Shown here one piece after another: positions 49,413 through 62,592 of a DNA stretch of 64,000 nucleotides. Positions within the stretch are counted from its first letter, which is position 1. The number at the start of each line of letters is the position of its first letter. Below the pieces are notes generated by a model. The model saw only the letters and a program-made list of their open reading frames with translations. It made no database searches and was not told the DNA's origin. Where the stretch lies: assembly GCF_002019605.1 (NCBI RefSeq), contig NZ_KV917368.1, forward strand, positions 3,131,517 to 3,195,516, read 5' to 3'. A program made the position numbers and the translations under genes. Origin of the DNA: Alkalihalobacterium alkalinitrilicum. Lineage in GTDB: Bacteria; Bacillota; Bacilli; Bacillales; Bacillaceae_F.

Positions 49413-49488
49413 TGGCTCCACAGGCAGGACTCGAACCTGCGACCGATCGGTTAACAGCCGATTGCTCTACCAACTGAGCTACTGTGGA
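49413..49488 (-). tRNA. tRNA-Asn (GTT)
   Basis: TCCACAG acceptor, anticodon GTT in TCGGCTGTTAACCGA, CCA encoded. Confidence 0.96.
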
Positions 49489-49496
49489 ATAATATA

Positions 49497-49573
<77 letters not shown>

Positions 49574-49593
49574 TATTGAATTTAAATTCGTCA

Positions 49594-49670
49594 TGGTCGG
49601 GAAGACAGGATTTGAACCTGCGACCCCCTGGTCCCAAACCAGGTGCTCTACCAAGCTGAGCCACTTCCCG
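49594..49670 (-). tRNA. tRNA-Pro (TGG)
   Basis: CGGGAAG acceptor, anticodon TGG in CTGGTTTGGGACCAG, CCA encoded. Confidence 0.96.
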
Positions 49671-49678
49671 TATTAAAT

Positions 49679-49755
49679 TGGCGCGCCCTGAGAGATTCGA
49701 ACTCCCGACCTTTTGATTCGTAGTCAAACACTCTATCCAGCTGAGCTAAGGGCGC
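49679..49755 (-). tRNA. tRNA-Arg (ACG)
   Basis: GCGCCCT acceptor, anticodon ACG (wobble A, normally deaminated by TadA), CCA encoded. Confidence 0.96.
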
Positions 49756-49758
49756 ATA

Positions 49759-49847
49759 TGGTGCCGAGGGCCGGACTTGAACCGGCACGGTAGTCACCTA
49801 CCGCAGGATTTTAAGTCCTGTGTGTCTGCCAATTCCACCACCCCGGC
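49759..49847 (-). tRNA. tRNA-Leu (TAA)
   Basis: Class II cloverleaf with long variable arm, anticodon TAA in GGACTTAAAATCC, CCA encoded. Confidence 0.95.
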
Positions 49848-49864
49848 TAGACAGACTATTTTCT

Positions 49865-49939
49865 TGGAGCGGAAGACGGGACTCGAACCCGCGACCCTCA
49901 CCTTGGCAAGGTGATGTTCTACCACTGAACTACTTCCGC
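49865..49939 (-). tRNA. tRNA-Gly (GCC)
   Basis: GCGGAAG acceptor, anticodon GCC, CCA encoded. Confidence 0.96.
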
Positions 49940-49943
49940 ATAA

Positions 49944-50018
49944 TGGCTGGGCTAGCAGGATTCGAACCTACGCATGACGGAGTCAAAGTCCGTTGCCTTA
50001 CCGCTTGGCTATAGCCCA
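49944..50018 (-). tRNA. tRNA-Gln (TTG)
   Basis: TGGGCTA acceptor, anticodon TTG, CCA encoded. Confidence 0.96.
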
Positions 50019-50039
50019 TAAATTTTTATACTATTAAAA

Positions 50040-50116
50040 TGGGGCGGCTGATGGGAATTGAACCCACGAATGCCGGAATCACAATCCGGTGCGTTAACCA
50101 CTTCGCCACAACCGCC
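50040..50116 (-). tRNA. tRNA-His (GTG)
   Basis: Extra 5' G (position -1) followed by GCGGTTG, anticodon GTG, CCA encoded. Confidence 0.95.
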
Positions 50117-50134
50117 ACAATATAATGGTCTCTC

Positions 50135-50208
50135 TGGCAGGGGCAGTAGGAATTGAACCCACACTGACGGTTTTGGAGACCGTAGTTCTACCTTTAAACT
50201 ATGCCCCT
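50135..50208 (-). tRNA. tRNA-Trp (CCA)
   Basis: AGGGGCA acceptor, anticodon CCA in CGGTCTCCAAAACCG, 3' CCA encoded. Confidence 0.95.
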
Positions 50209-50219
50209 AGAGTAAAAAA

Positions 50220-50304
50220 TGGTGGAGGGGGACGGATTCGAACCGCCGAACCCTCAGGGAGCGGATTTACAGTCCGCCGCGTTTAGCCACTTCGCTACCC
50301 CTCC
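50220..50304 (-). tRNA. tRNA-Tyr (GTA)
   Basis: Class II long variable arm, anticodon GTA in GGACTGTAAATCC, CCA encoded. Confidence 0.95.
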
Positions 50305-50313
50305 AACATTAAA

Positions 50314-50389
50314 TGGTGGCTCGGGACGGAATCGAACCGCCGACACATGGATTTTCAGTCCATTGCTCTACCGACTGAGCTACCGAGCC
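50314..50389 (-). tRNA. tRNA-Phe (GAA)
   Basis: GGCTCGG acceptor, anticodon GAA, CCA encoded. Confidence 0.96.
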
Positions 50390-50445
50390 TTATTCAACTT
50401 GCGATAAGCATTGAATTTCTTGCTTCTCTAAACTCTAATATTTTA

Positions 50446-50521
50446 TGGCGGTCCCGACGGGAATCGAACCCGCGATCTCCTGCGTGACAGGCAGGCATGT
50501 TAACCGCTACACCACGGGACC
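50446..50521 (-). tRNA. tRNA-Asp (GTC)
   Basis: GGTCCCG acceptor, anticodon GTC, CCA encoded. Confidence 0.96.
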
Positions 50522-50537
50522 ACACTAAAAGTTATTT

Positions 50538-50614
<77 letters not shown>

Positions 50615-50732
50615 ACGTTATATAGCTTACGGATGATGTTTTTTCTAAGAGGTCATCGTTTCCTCTTCTCGTAACGCTTTGTAGCTTGATGCGTCACGAC
50701 ATGTCGATGTGAATTCATGAAGTATAGCTCCA

Positions 50733-50747
50733 TGCTCCACCCCGCGA
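50733..50747 (-). repeat. Duplicated 5' end of tRNA-fMet
   Basis: TGCTCCACCCCGCGA is identical to 50600-50614 plus one base, and both copies are followed by similar sequence containing GGATGATGTT. The rest of the tRNA is absent, so it is a remnant of a duplication or deletion. Confidence 0.6.
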
Positions 50748-50873
50748 TAATATGAATGCTTATGGATGATGTTACTCATCGAAGCAATTGGCTTTCTTTT
50801 TCTCTACTTGCGTTTCCTCGAAATGGATTCGATGATATACAGTAAATAGATGGTCTAAGTTATTAAATAAATA

Positions 50874-50966
50874 TGGGGGAGGAAGAGGGATTCGAACCCC
50901 CGCGCGGTTTAACCCGCCTGTCGGTTTTCAAGACCGATCCCTTCAGCCGGACTTGGGTATTCCTCC
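50874..50966 (-). tRNA. tRNA-Ser (TGA)
   Basis: Class II long variable arm, GGAGGAA acceptor, anticodon TGA in CGGTCTTGAAAACCG, CCA encoded. Confidence 0.95.
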
Positions 50967-50979
50967 GAATGAAAAATCC

Positions 50980-51055
50980 TGGTGGAGCCTAGCGGGGTCG
51001 AACCGCTGACCTCCTGCGTGCAAGGCAGGCGCTCTCCCAGCTGAGCTAAGGCCCC
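50980..51055 (-). tRNA. tRNA-Ala (TGC)
   Basis: GGGGCCT acceptor, anticodon TGC in CTGCCTTGCACGCAG, CCA encoded. First tRNA after 5S. Confidence 0.95.
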
Positions 51056-51074
51056 AGATAATATTTATTTAATA

Positions 51075-51190
<116 letters not shown>

Positions 51191-51195
51191 CTTAT

Positions 51196-51560
51196 AAAAT
51201 TGTGATAAGCTTCGCATTTCTTCGTTGGCTGCGCTCCCTGCGTTGCTCATGTACCCTTCAAACGTACATTCCGCTACTCGTGAACTTGCCGCCTCGAACT
51301 ACTCGCTTCTAACAATTTTCTATTAGGATTTTTGATAAGCTGCGAATTTCTTCGTCAGTTTCAATTCTTGCGGTGCTCCGACGTACAGGATGTACTAGTG
51401 CCGACGTTGTCACAGGACGTGACGAACTTAGTCGGTTACCTTTCCGATACGCTCCACTCCTCAGAATTTCACTTCCTCGAACTTCTTGCTTCTGAAAATC
51501 CTTTTTTAAGTTGTGATAAGCTTCGAAGTGATTCGATGCTTATGATTGAGAGTCATTCTC
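51196..51560 (-). repeat. Two spacer repeats between 23S and 5S
   Basis: Two members of the spacer family (about 51205-51310 and 51333-51497) with shared flanks: GATAAGCT-CG-ATTTCTTCGT at one end and C(T)CGAACT-CT-GCTTCT at the other. The centres differ and each contains its own small hairpin (for example GTAC...GTAC and GTCAC...GTGAC). A truncated piece also appears near 50402-50428. Confidence 0.7.
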
Positions 51561-51606
51561 TCAAAACTGGATAATGTACTAGAAGAATATCAACGCTTTA
51601 TGTTTT

Positions 51607-54536
<2,930 letters not shown>

Positions 54537-55178
54537 TACGTTTTAAAATAAGCTGCGAATTTCTTCGTCAGTTTTGTCCTTCCGGTACTCACGTATGTTA
54601 GATACGATCCGTTCCTCAGGACTTCACTTCCTCGAACTTCTTGTTTCTTTTAAAACTTCTAAAGTTTATCAAAAAACTTAAATAACTATAAAGGTTGTTG
54701 AATTCTTGACGACTCAAGTTACTCTTGGTTACACAAAGTGCAACCCAGTGAAATCTTGATGTCATTTCTAGTCATTATCCAGTTTTCAAAGAACGCATTA
54801 GACAAATAATAAGCGGCGAATTTCTTCGTCAATTTTGCCCTTGCGGTACTCACGTATTATAGATACGATCCGTTTCCTCAGGACTTCATTTCCTTGAACT
54901 TCTTGCTTCTAATTTGTCTTTTAAATTGAAAGAACTAAATCGAATTAAAAGATTAAATTCTTTCAAAACTGAACAAGGCTACTGTCTTGAATCACACCTT
55001 GAACAATCATCTTAGATATAACTTCATGCAGCCTTGCATCGAGGAAGCTTACTTCGAAGCGTTACTCGTAGACGCAGATGCAAAAAGCTAATAGAGAGTT
55101 TTGAGTTCTCTCAAAACTGAACAAAAAAGACCAAAGCGTACATACTCGAAGTATGCATCGACTAGAGTAAATACTCCA
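54537..55178 (-). repeat. 16S-23S spacer with two copies of the spacer repeat, no tRNA
   Basis: Copies at about 54549-54652 and 54811-54912. They share AATAAGC-GCGAATTTCTTCG, then TACTCACGTAT...ATACGATCCG (CGTAT/ATACG hairpin), then TCAGGACTTCA and CTTGTTTCT/CTTGCTTCT. Between them is a boxA-like antitermination region and processing sequences. No tRNA-Ile or tRNA-Ala is present in this spacer. Confidence 0.75.
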
Positions 55179-56733
<1,555 letters not shown>

Positions 56734-56882
56734 AATTGAAAATAGCTTGATATAAGCTCATTGTCACAAACGTGACGTTTTTAAAACATTGACGAGATAT
56801 CATGTATCTCTTTATTTCGCTTGGCTTTTTGTTCAGTTTTCAAAGAACTTTTTTAACTGCCGTTTCAGCAGCGACAAGATTT

Positions 56883-56911
56883 ATCTTACCAAATCCTGAA
56901 TTCAAAATCAA
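56883..56911 (-). promoter_or_regulatory. rRNA operon promoter P2
   Basis: TTGATT (56906-56911), 17-bp spacer, TAAGAT (56883-56888) on the minus strand. The leader after it contains TTCTTTGAAAACTGAACA, the usual Bacillus rrn boxA-type segment. Confidence 0.7.
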
Positions 56912-56974
56912 GTCTTTTTTAAAACTTTTTTTGAACTGAATTTGGAAGTCGTTATTGCGTTGGCGACAAAAGTT

Positions 56975-57003
56975 ATTATATGACGAATCGACTGAACCGT
57001 CAA
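56975..57003 (-). promoter_or_regulatory. rRNA operon promoter P1
   Basis: TTGACG (56998-57003), 17-bp spacer, TATAAT (56975-56980) on the minus strand. A further TTGACG/TATAAT pair at 57010-57036 has only a 15-bp spacer and may be a weak third promoter. Confidence 0.8.
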
Positions 57004-57036
57004 CTATAAATTATAGAAAAATAATTTTATCGTCAA

Positions 57037-57648
57037 TTACTTAGAAACAGCAGTTTGTCCATTCATTAAATTATGATGAAGCAACTTATAAAAAAGGTCA
57101 ATAATCTTTGATGAAATATATTGAGTTATAAGAGCGTAGAGTAATATCACCCAATCGATTGTAACTGCCAGTGATAAAAAAATAACCGAATTAAAAATAA
57201 ACAGCAATTTTCCTGGCATTAAATTTAACTGTTTATGAAGCACATGCACAATAATAGCTACCCCACCTGACGAAGCACCACTAATGAACAAAAGACTGAC
57301 TCCAAAACCAAAAAGAAACGCACCCAACATCATATCTATATAAACATAGGATATAGGATCATTCACAGAAGCACTAACTAAGCTTATCGTTATTGAAGTT
57401 ATCGTTACAGAATACAATGTTTTTACTACACTAAAAAAACCGATCCATTTAAAAGCAACCGAAAGTAAAAGAAAGTTGAATATCCATAATGACAACTCAT
57501 ATCTAATAGAAAAAAGATGTTCCAACAATATAGCGATGCCCGCAGCACCACCTGATGGAATTGCATGAGGAAATAAAAAAAGGGACATCGCTAATCCTTG
57601 TAGTAAAGATCCAACGGTTAAAGATATCCCAACTGTACATTTATTCAC
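57037..57648 (-). CDS. YitT/DUF161-type membrane protein
   Basis: 203 residues, about five hydrophobic helices, with the family signatures ALFLFPHAIPSGGAAGIAI-like PHAIPSGGAAG near 28-38 and FISGASSGGVAIIVHVLHK near 120. Lacks the C-terminal DUF2179 domain of full-length YitT. Function unknown. Its start overlaps the OsmC stop by 4 bp. Confidence 0.8.
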   Translation of the reverse strand: MNKCTVGISLTVGSLLQGLAMSLFLFPHAIPSGGAAGIAILLEHLFSIRYELSLWIFNFLLLSVAFKWIGFFSVVKTLYSVTITSITISLVSASVNDPISYVYIDMMLGAFLFGFGVSLLFISGASSGGVAIIVHVLHKQLNLMPGKLLFIFNSVIFLSLAVTIDWVILLYALITQYISSKIIDLFYKLLHHNLMNGQTAVSK

Positions 57649-58031
57649 CCTTCTACTATTTCAAACGATTCAGTAATTTCAATGCTATCTTTTACCGACT
57701 GAACCATAGAACAATTCTTTTTAGTTACAACTAACGACTTTTCAATTTTCTCTTCACTTAGGTTAGACCCTATAATCGTAAAATGCATGTGTATCTTTTG
57801 AATTTCTTGTGCTCCCTCAGGGTTTCTCGTAACTTCAGCAGATACTTTAATATCTTTATATTCAAGTCTCTTTTTCGCCAATACTTTGCGTAATACCCCT
57901 CCACTGCAGACTGCAACTGAAGATACTAATAGTTGGTACGGTCTAAAACCAAACTCCTCATTACCTGAAACATGTAGAGTTCCATATTCAAAGTCTGCTT
58001 TGAAACCATTTTCCTTCATTGTAAATTCCAT
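57645..58031 (-). CDS. OsmC/Ohr-family protein
   Basis: 128 residues, ATG at 58031 behind GAAGGAAG. OsmC fold with the two redox cysteines of the family, in VAVCSGGVL and KKNCSMVQSV. Reduces organic hydroperoxides or sulfur compounds in characterised members. Coupled to the YitT-type gene. Confidence 0.85.
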   Translation of the reverse strand: MEFTMKENGFKADFEYGTLHVSGNEEFGFRPYQLLVSSVAVCSGGVLRKVLAKKRLEYKDIKVSAEVTRNPEGAQEIQKIHMHFTIIGSNLSEEKIEKSLVVTKKNCSMVQSVKDSIEITESFEIVEG

Positions 58032-58209
58032 TCAAACACTTCCTTCATCTTTATTATTTATATTTTACAAAGGTTTAAACAATACGTCATCCATTATGCA
58101 AAAAAAATTTAATTCTACTTTAAAATAATTTCCTTGAATATCTATTACTAGACATTACAATATGTATGTTAGATATGTATTTCAACTTCAATATTTACGG
58201 AGGACGATA

Positions 58210-59415
58210 ATGAGTTCAGGCATTGAAATTAAACAAAATAATCCTAGCTACCGTTTTTCAGTATTACTCCTCTTGGTTTTAATTGCTGGATTTTCACAAG
58301 GTATGTTACTCCCCTTATTAGCAATCATGCTAGAACAAGCAGGGACTTCTTCATCATTAAATGGTTTAAATGCTGCAGCTTTGTATATTGGTATACTTTT
58401 AGCCTCTCCATTTATTGAGAAACCTGTTCGTAAGTATGGATACAAACCTGTAATTACAGTTGGGCTTATATTAATTATTTTATCTTTATTATTATTTCCT
58501 TTTTGGCAAGTCTTTTGGTTTTGGTTTATTTTACGGATGATCGTCGGAATAGGGGATAATATGGTCCATTTCGCAACACAAGTATGGATTACATCCACAA
58601 GTCACAGAACCAAAAGAGGAAGAAACATTTCCTTATACGGGTTAGCCTTTGGGTTCGGTTTTAGTGCTGGCCCCTTTATGACAAGATTATTATCTATTAA
58701 TGAGTTTTTACCGTTTATTATCGCTGGACTCTTTAGCTTATTTTCTTATGGTTTTGTATTGTTTTTAAGAAATGAGTGGCCTGAAAGTGATATAGAAACA
58801 GCAAAACAAACAGGAACACTAGATAGATATAAGCAAGTCATTAAGTTAGCCTGGTTTGCATTATTGCCAGGGTTTTGTTATGGGTTTCTTGAAGCATCCA
58901 TTCACGGAAACTACCCTGTATACGCACTCCGTTCTGGAATTACAATTGAGTGGGTTTCGATTCTTCTACCTGCTTTTGTAGTTGGTGGACTTATTACCCA
59001 ATTACCTCTTGGCTTATTAAGTGATAAATGGGGGAGAAAAAAAATTCTACTTACTGTTACCTTTTTAGGGTCAATGTCTTTTTTCAGTATGATCTTTGTT
59101 GAACAATCATATCCCGTACTTCTAGTAATTTTTACGTTAGCGGGTGCACTGGTTGGTTCTTTATATTCGCTTGGCGTCATGTATTTGGCCGATTTACTCC
59201 CCAAAAATTTATTGCCAACAGGCAATGTTATGACAGCAGTAAGCTTTGGGTTAGGGAGTATTTTAGGACCATTAACTGGAGGTATTTTAATAGATCTTAT
59301 GGATCGGGGAAGTATTTATTTTGCCGTTGGGGGAATTTTATTGATTATCTTTATTTTAGGAATTATTTATAAAGAAGCTGAACCTACATCTATTAAAACA
59401 GCAGCAACCGCATAA
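58210..59415 (+). CDS. Major facilitator superfamily transporter
   Basis: 401 residues from the ATG at 58210 (GGAGGA upstream). About 12 hydrophobic helices; MFS loop motifs between TM2-3 (KPVRKYGYKP) and the related LLSDKWGRKK between TM8-9. Drug or sugar efflux type; substrate unknown. Confidence 0.88.
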   Translation: MSSGIEIKQNNPSYRFSVLLLLVLIAGFSQGMLLPLLAIMLEQAGTSSSLNGLNAAALYIGILLASPFIEKPVRKYGYKPVITVGLILIILSLLLFPFWQVFWFWFILRMIVGIGDNMVHFATQVWITSTSHRTKRGRNISLYGLAFGFGFSAGPFMTRLLSINEFLPFIIAGLFSLFSYGFVLFLRNEWPESDIETAKQTGTLDRYKQVIKLAWFALLPGFCYGFLEASIHGNYPVYALRSGITIEWVSILLPAFVVGGLITQLPLGLLSDKWGRKKILLTVTFLGSMSFFSMIFVEQSYPVLLVIFTLAGALVGSLYSLGVMYLADLLPKNLLPTGNVMTAVSFGLGSILGPLTGGILIDLMDRGSIYFAVGGILLIIFILGIIYKEAEPTSIKTAATA

Positions 59416-59418
59416 CAA

Positions 59419-59446
59419 AGAGGCTGACTATCATAAGTCAGCCTCT
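59419..59446. terminator. Bidirectional terminator
   Basis: AGAGGCTGACT / AGTCAGCCTCT with a 6-base loop between two convergent genes; weak T-run. Confidence 0.75.
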
Positions 59447-59450
59447 TATG

Positions 59451-60236
59451 TTATCCGATTACTTCTCCAACGACCTTATGACTTGGTAACGATGATAAAT
59501 TTTTGGGAACAACTTTAATGATTTTTGTTTGTAAGTATTTACCTAATTCTTTTGCTAAATCTTGTGAACCCACAATATAAACTCCCACCCATTGACATTC
59601 CCGCGATTTTCGATCAATTAACGGGGCAAGTCTTCTTAGCCAACGTTGTTGATTCACTTCTATTCGTTCTTGATACTGATCTTTGTGATTAGCACTTGAT
59701 GCTATTCGTTCTGCCGTTGCTACTCCTTCGTATTTTCTCCAATTGTCACTTTCTACATTTAACGTATAACGTATTTCTTCATTCACTTCACCAAGCCGCG
59801 TATCCAAAGCAAGCAAATCGGTTTGTTGAAGTAATAACACTCCACTCGCTGGATATTGTTGTTGGATACGTTCTAACTGTTCAATTTCTGGATGTTTTTC
59901 CCAACAAAAACTATTTTCAACTGAAAGTTGCAAATGATGAAATTCCCATATATTCGCATCTAGTGACGCATATACAACAACAGCCTTTAACATGTCATGC
60001 TGACTTTCCAATAGCTGTTTTTCAACTTTCTTTTTTACATTACGGTAATTCTTTAATTCCTCATTGTCTTTCCTTGCTTTTACATACTGTTCTAACTTTT
60101 TCAATCCATTTTTCAACTGTAATTTCCAATCGTCTTGACCACTGCGAAGTGTGTTTAGATAAATGGTTAATACTCCCTTGTCACAATGGGATTCCCTTAA
60201 TTCATCTAAGCGTTTTGAAAAAACCAATAAAATCAT
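59451..60236 (-). CDS. VLRF1-like (Vms1/eRF1-fold) release factor family protein
   Basis: 261 residues from the ATG at 60236 (AAAGGGGG just upstream; an earlier ATG at 60281 is possible). It begins with LVFSKRLDELRE and VLTIYLNTLRSGQDDWKLQLK, the pattern I associate with bacterial VLRF1 family proteins. The end (QWVGVYIVGSQDLAKELGK) fits an eRF1 domain 2/3-like fold. In Vms1/ANKZF1, relatives release tRNA from stalled ribosomes. The catalytic Gln is not confidently identified. Confidence 0.65.
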   Translation of the reverse strand: MILLVFSKRLDELRESHCDKGVLTIYLNTLRSGQDDWKLQLKNGLKKLEQYVKARKDNEELKNYRNVKKKVEKQLLESQHDMLKAVVVYASLDANIWEFHHLQLSVENSFCWEKHPEIEQLERIQQQYPASGVLLLQQTDLLALDTRLGEVNEEIRYTLNVESDNWRKYEGVATAERIASSANHKDQYQERIEVNQQRWLRRLAPLIDRKSRECQWVGVYIVGSQDLAKELGKYLQTKIIKVVPKNLSSLPSHKVVGEVIG

Positions 60237-60289
60237 TCCCCCTTTAGGACAAGATATAACACTATTACCATATATATTCATTGTTAAAC

Positions 60290-60318
60290 AAAAAAAAGAA
60301 GCACTTTTTAGTGCTTCT
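60290..60318 (-). terminator. Terminator of the small His-rich ORF
   Basis: AGAAGCAC / GTGCTTCT with loop TAAAAA, followed by seven T on the minus strand. Confidence 0.8.
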
Positions 60319-60325
60319 CAGAAAT

Positions 60326-60433
60326 TTAGTGATAACCATTGGATTTATTTGCTGAACTACTTGTCTTATGATTATTGGAGTGCTTATGGCTCGTATTGTT
60401 TTTATTTTTATGGTTATGCTTTTTATTACTCAT
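60326..60433 (-). CDS. Small His/Asn/Lys-rich protein (35 residues)
   Basis: ATG at 60433 preceded by AGAGGTG at six bases; stop at 60328. Sequence begins MSNKKHNHKNKNNTSHKHSN and ends SNGYH: about half His, Asn or Lys, with no hydrophobic residue beyond M, A and Y. I do not know a family. Such composition could suit metal binding or a small spore protein. Followed by a strong terminator and preceded by two copies of a structured repeat on the same strand. Confidence 0.6.
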   Translation of the reverse strand: MSNKKHNHKNKNNTSHKHSNNHKTSSSANKSNGYH

Positions 60434-60458
60434 TTCAATCACCTCTCCAATTAGTAGA

Positions 60459-60636
60459 AGAAGGCGACCAACGTTAGTGGCCACCTTCTTTTCCAAGTTC
60501 CACATTGTTCATTTCAAAAAATTACATTCTGGGGTCGTAACGATTTTTGTCTTTCACAGACACCTCTTTCAACGAATTTGTATTTAACAAATTACACTTT
60601 CGGCATAATTGTTCAACGCAATTCACCTCTTGAGGT
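60459..60636 (-). ncRNA. Repeat copy A of a candidate structured RNA
   Basis: Core 60527-60636 ends, in transcript order, with ATCGTTACGACCCCAGAA and is followed by a hairpin at 60459-60489. In that hairpin the arms pair fully only on the minus strand, where G-U pairs replace mismatches, supporting minus-strand RNA. Could also hold tiny ORFs. Lies just before the small His-rich ORF. Confidence 0.5.
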
Positions 60637-60861
60637 ATTTACTGACAAAATGTTATTACCGTAATTTTAATCATTGATGTGGACTTGTTGGTTGAGGATA
60701 GCTAACCGCCGTCCTCGTTTATTATGATGTCCCGCTTATCAAAAAGTATGTACGTTTTTTATATTTTTTTTATTTCCCTCATCAGAAAAGATTATCTCAC
60801 TATAAGATGAAGATTTCTCCTAAAAAATAACGTTTTATAAACCATTAAAAAGAAGAAAAAG

Positions 60862-61029
60862 AAAAGGTGACCACCGTTAAAGGGTCACCTTTTCCTCAAG
60901 TGCCTCACCATTCATTCAACTGCTTCTGGGGTCGTAACGATATTTGTTTTTCGGTAACACCTCTTTCAATGAAATCGCCTAACAATTTACATTTCTGCAT
61001 AATTGTACAATGCAACCACCTCTTGAGGT
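60862..61029 (-). ncRNA. Repeat copy B of a candidate structured RNA, with terminator
   Basis: Core 60924-61029 shares long identical blocks with copy A (CCTCAAGAGGTG, ACAATTATGC, TTGAAAGAGGTGT, CGTTACGACCCCAGAA). It ends with a perfect 11-bp hairpin (AAAAGGTGACC / GGTCACCTTTT, 60862-60893) followed by CTTTTTCTTC on the minus strand, a rho-independent terminator. Confidence 0.5.
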
Positions 61030-61155
61030 TCTGATCAACAATCGTTATTTCCTTCAGCTTGATGGTGAAAACTTATTTCGAGGAAAGTTATTGCCTTCCT
61101 CCTCCATTATATTGTCTCAATTTCAAAAAGATATACTAAATTATTTTAAAAAAAA

Positions 61156-61530
61156 TTAAATTCCTTCAAAAGGGTCTTCTTTGTTTGGTTCCTTTATTTT
61201 TTTAATATCTTCAACGACGTCCTTTGCGGCATTAATAACTTCCATGGAGCTTGTTTTAATATGCTGTGCACTTTCAGATATTTGTTTTACATCATCACTA
61301 ACAGATCGAATTGCATCAGAAATTTGCGTACTAGTATCTTTAATTTTTCCAAATATCTCTTCGCGATTTTCCTTGATATAGGTTGTTGCATCTTGAGCTG
61401 CATGTTTCATTTCTTCCGCCCCCTTCACGATTTTCTTTCTCGTTTTAGGGTACGATAATAACGCAGTTACAACTACCGCGCTACCAATAATAAGCCCTTT
61501 ACAAACAGAATTGCACTGTTTTTGTTCCAT
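61156..61530 (-). CDS. YtxH-like membrane-anchored helical protein
   Basis: 124 residues, ATG at 61530 behind GAGGAGGGA. One N-terminal hydrophobic helix (GLIIGSAVVVTALLSYP, about 12-28), then an amphipathic helical tail. YtxH-domain proteins are general-stress or sporulation-linked; the match is to composition and layout. Function unknown. Confidence 0.7.
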   Translation of the reverse strand: MEQKQCNSVCKGLIIGSAVVVTALLSYPKTRKKIVKGAEEMKHAAQDATTYIKENREEIFGKIKDTSTQISDAIRSVSDDVKQISESAQHIKTSSMEVINAAKDVVEDIKKIKEPNKEDPFEGI

Positions 61531-61620
61531 TGGTGTCCCTCCTCTGGAAATACTTTCTTTGTTCTAGTTTAACAATAATTCTACAAGGAAAAAAGGACAA
61601 CATACTGAATGAACAACCAG

Positions 61621-62592
61621 TCAGGTTGCTTTGTAAAAAATAAACCCATCTTTATTTTCACATGTCACTTGTCCAGTCCACTCAAGTAAGTCTAAATGAC
61701 CTAACGTTTCAGAAAACGTTAAATCAGGTTGCTTTTTATACACTTTTGGAAAAAGACGTTGAGTAATTTGATCGCATGATAAAGTGTCCTTTCCAATAAG
61801 TTGTTTTATATGCGCAGCTCGTTGATCTTGTTCTTTAACTCGCTCATCGACTAGATAAGGAATATCAACAATAGGCTCCCCGTGTCCAGGGTAAGCAATG
61901 TTTAATTTATAGTCTTTCAACATCATAAGTGAGTCTCGGTACTGTAATAATGACTTCGATCGCTCTTTTTGTTCTCCATATGGGGCCTCAATGATCGCAT
62001 TAGATGAGATATGTTTTATAAGGTGATCTCCAGAAATGGACATTTGTTCACCTTCATTTATTAACATAATGTGAGATTGAGCATGTCCTGGCGTTTCAAG
62101 GACCTTCCATCCATTTAGGCCTGGAATACGGTCTCCACTTTGGACCACCTGATGAACCACAGCTTTACACGTAAACTGAAGGAAGGACATATTGCGAATG
62201 GATATGTCCTGTATTATTTTCGCGTTCATTCCGTGTTCAGTGAATAATTTCTCGAGAAACTCACTTGTTCTTTTTATAAAGGAAACATCTTGTTCAATCC
62301 AAGGTTTCACTTTACGATGGCCTGTAAGGTTCGCATTCGGAAATCGGTCAAGTAAACCAACATGATCAGGGTGGTGATGTGTAATAACAATTTGATCAAT
62401 GTCATTTGCTGAATACCCTCGTACCTTTAACTCATCGCTTAATAAATGCCATCCTTCTTCTGTTTTCGGTCCAGTATCCACAAGGGTCAATGCTTCATGG
62501 CCTTCAATTAGATACACATTAACAGGGCCAACCAAAAAAGGCGTCGGCAGCGTAATTGTACTAACCTTTTGCTTGTATTTCGTATACGCCAT
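61621..62592 (-). CDS. Metallo-beta-lactamase-fold hydrolase (YqjP-like)
   Basis: 323 residues, ATG at 62592 behind AAAGGAG and overlapping the CoA-transferase 3' end by 32 bp. HxHxDH motif ITHHHPDHVG, then further metal ligands in ETPGHAQSH, SISGDHL and YPGHGEP. Glyoxalase-II-like or lactonase-like hydrolase; in B. subtilis YqjP has the same architecture. Substrate unknown, possibly a thioester given its coupling to a CoA-transferase. Confidence 0.85.
   Translation of the reverse strand: MAYTKYKQKVSTITLPTPFLVGPVNVYLIEGHEALTLVDTGPKTEEGWHLLSDELKVRGYSANDIDQIVITHHHPDHVGLLDRFPNANLTGHRKVKPWIEQDVSFIKRTSEFLEKLFTEHGMNAKIIQDISIRNMSFLQFTCKAVVHQVVQSGDRIPGLNGWKVLETPGHAQSHIMLINEGEQMSISGDHLIKHISSNAIIEAPYGEQKERSKSLLQYRDSLMMLKDYKLNIAYPGHGEPIVDIPYLVDERVKEQDQRAAHIKQLIGKDTLSCDQITQRLFPKVYKKQPDLTFSETLGHLDLLEWTGQVTCENKDGFIFYKAT

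Noticed and set aside
60500-61035. CRISPR array for the tandem repeat
   Set aside because: Only two copies of over 100 nt, unequal spacing, and no cas genes.
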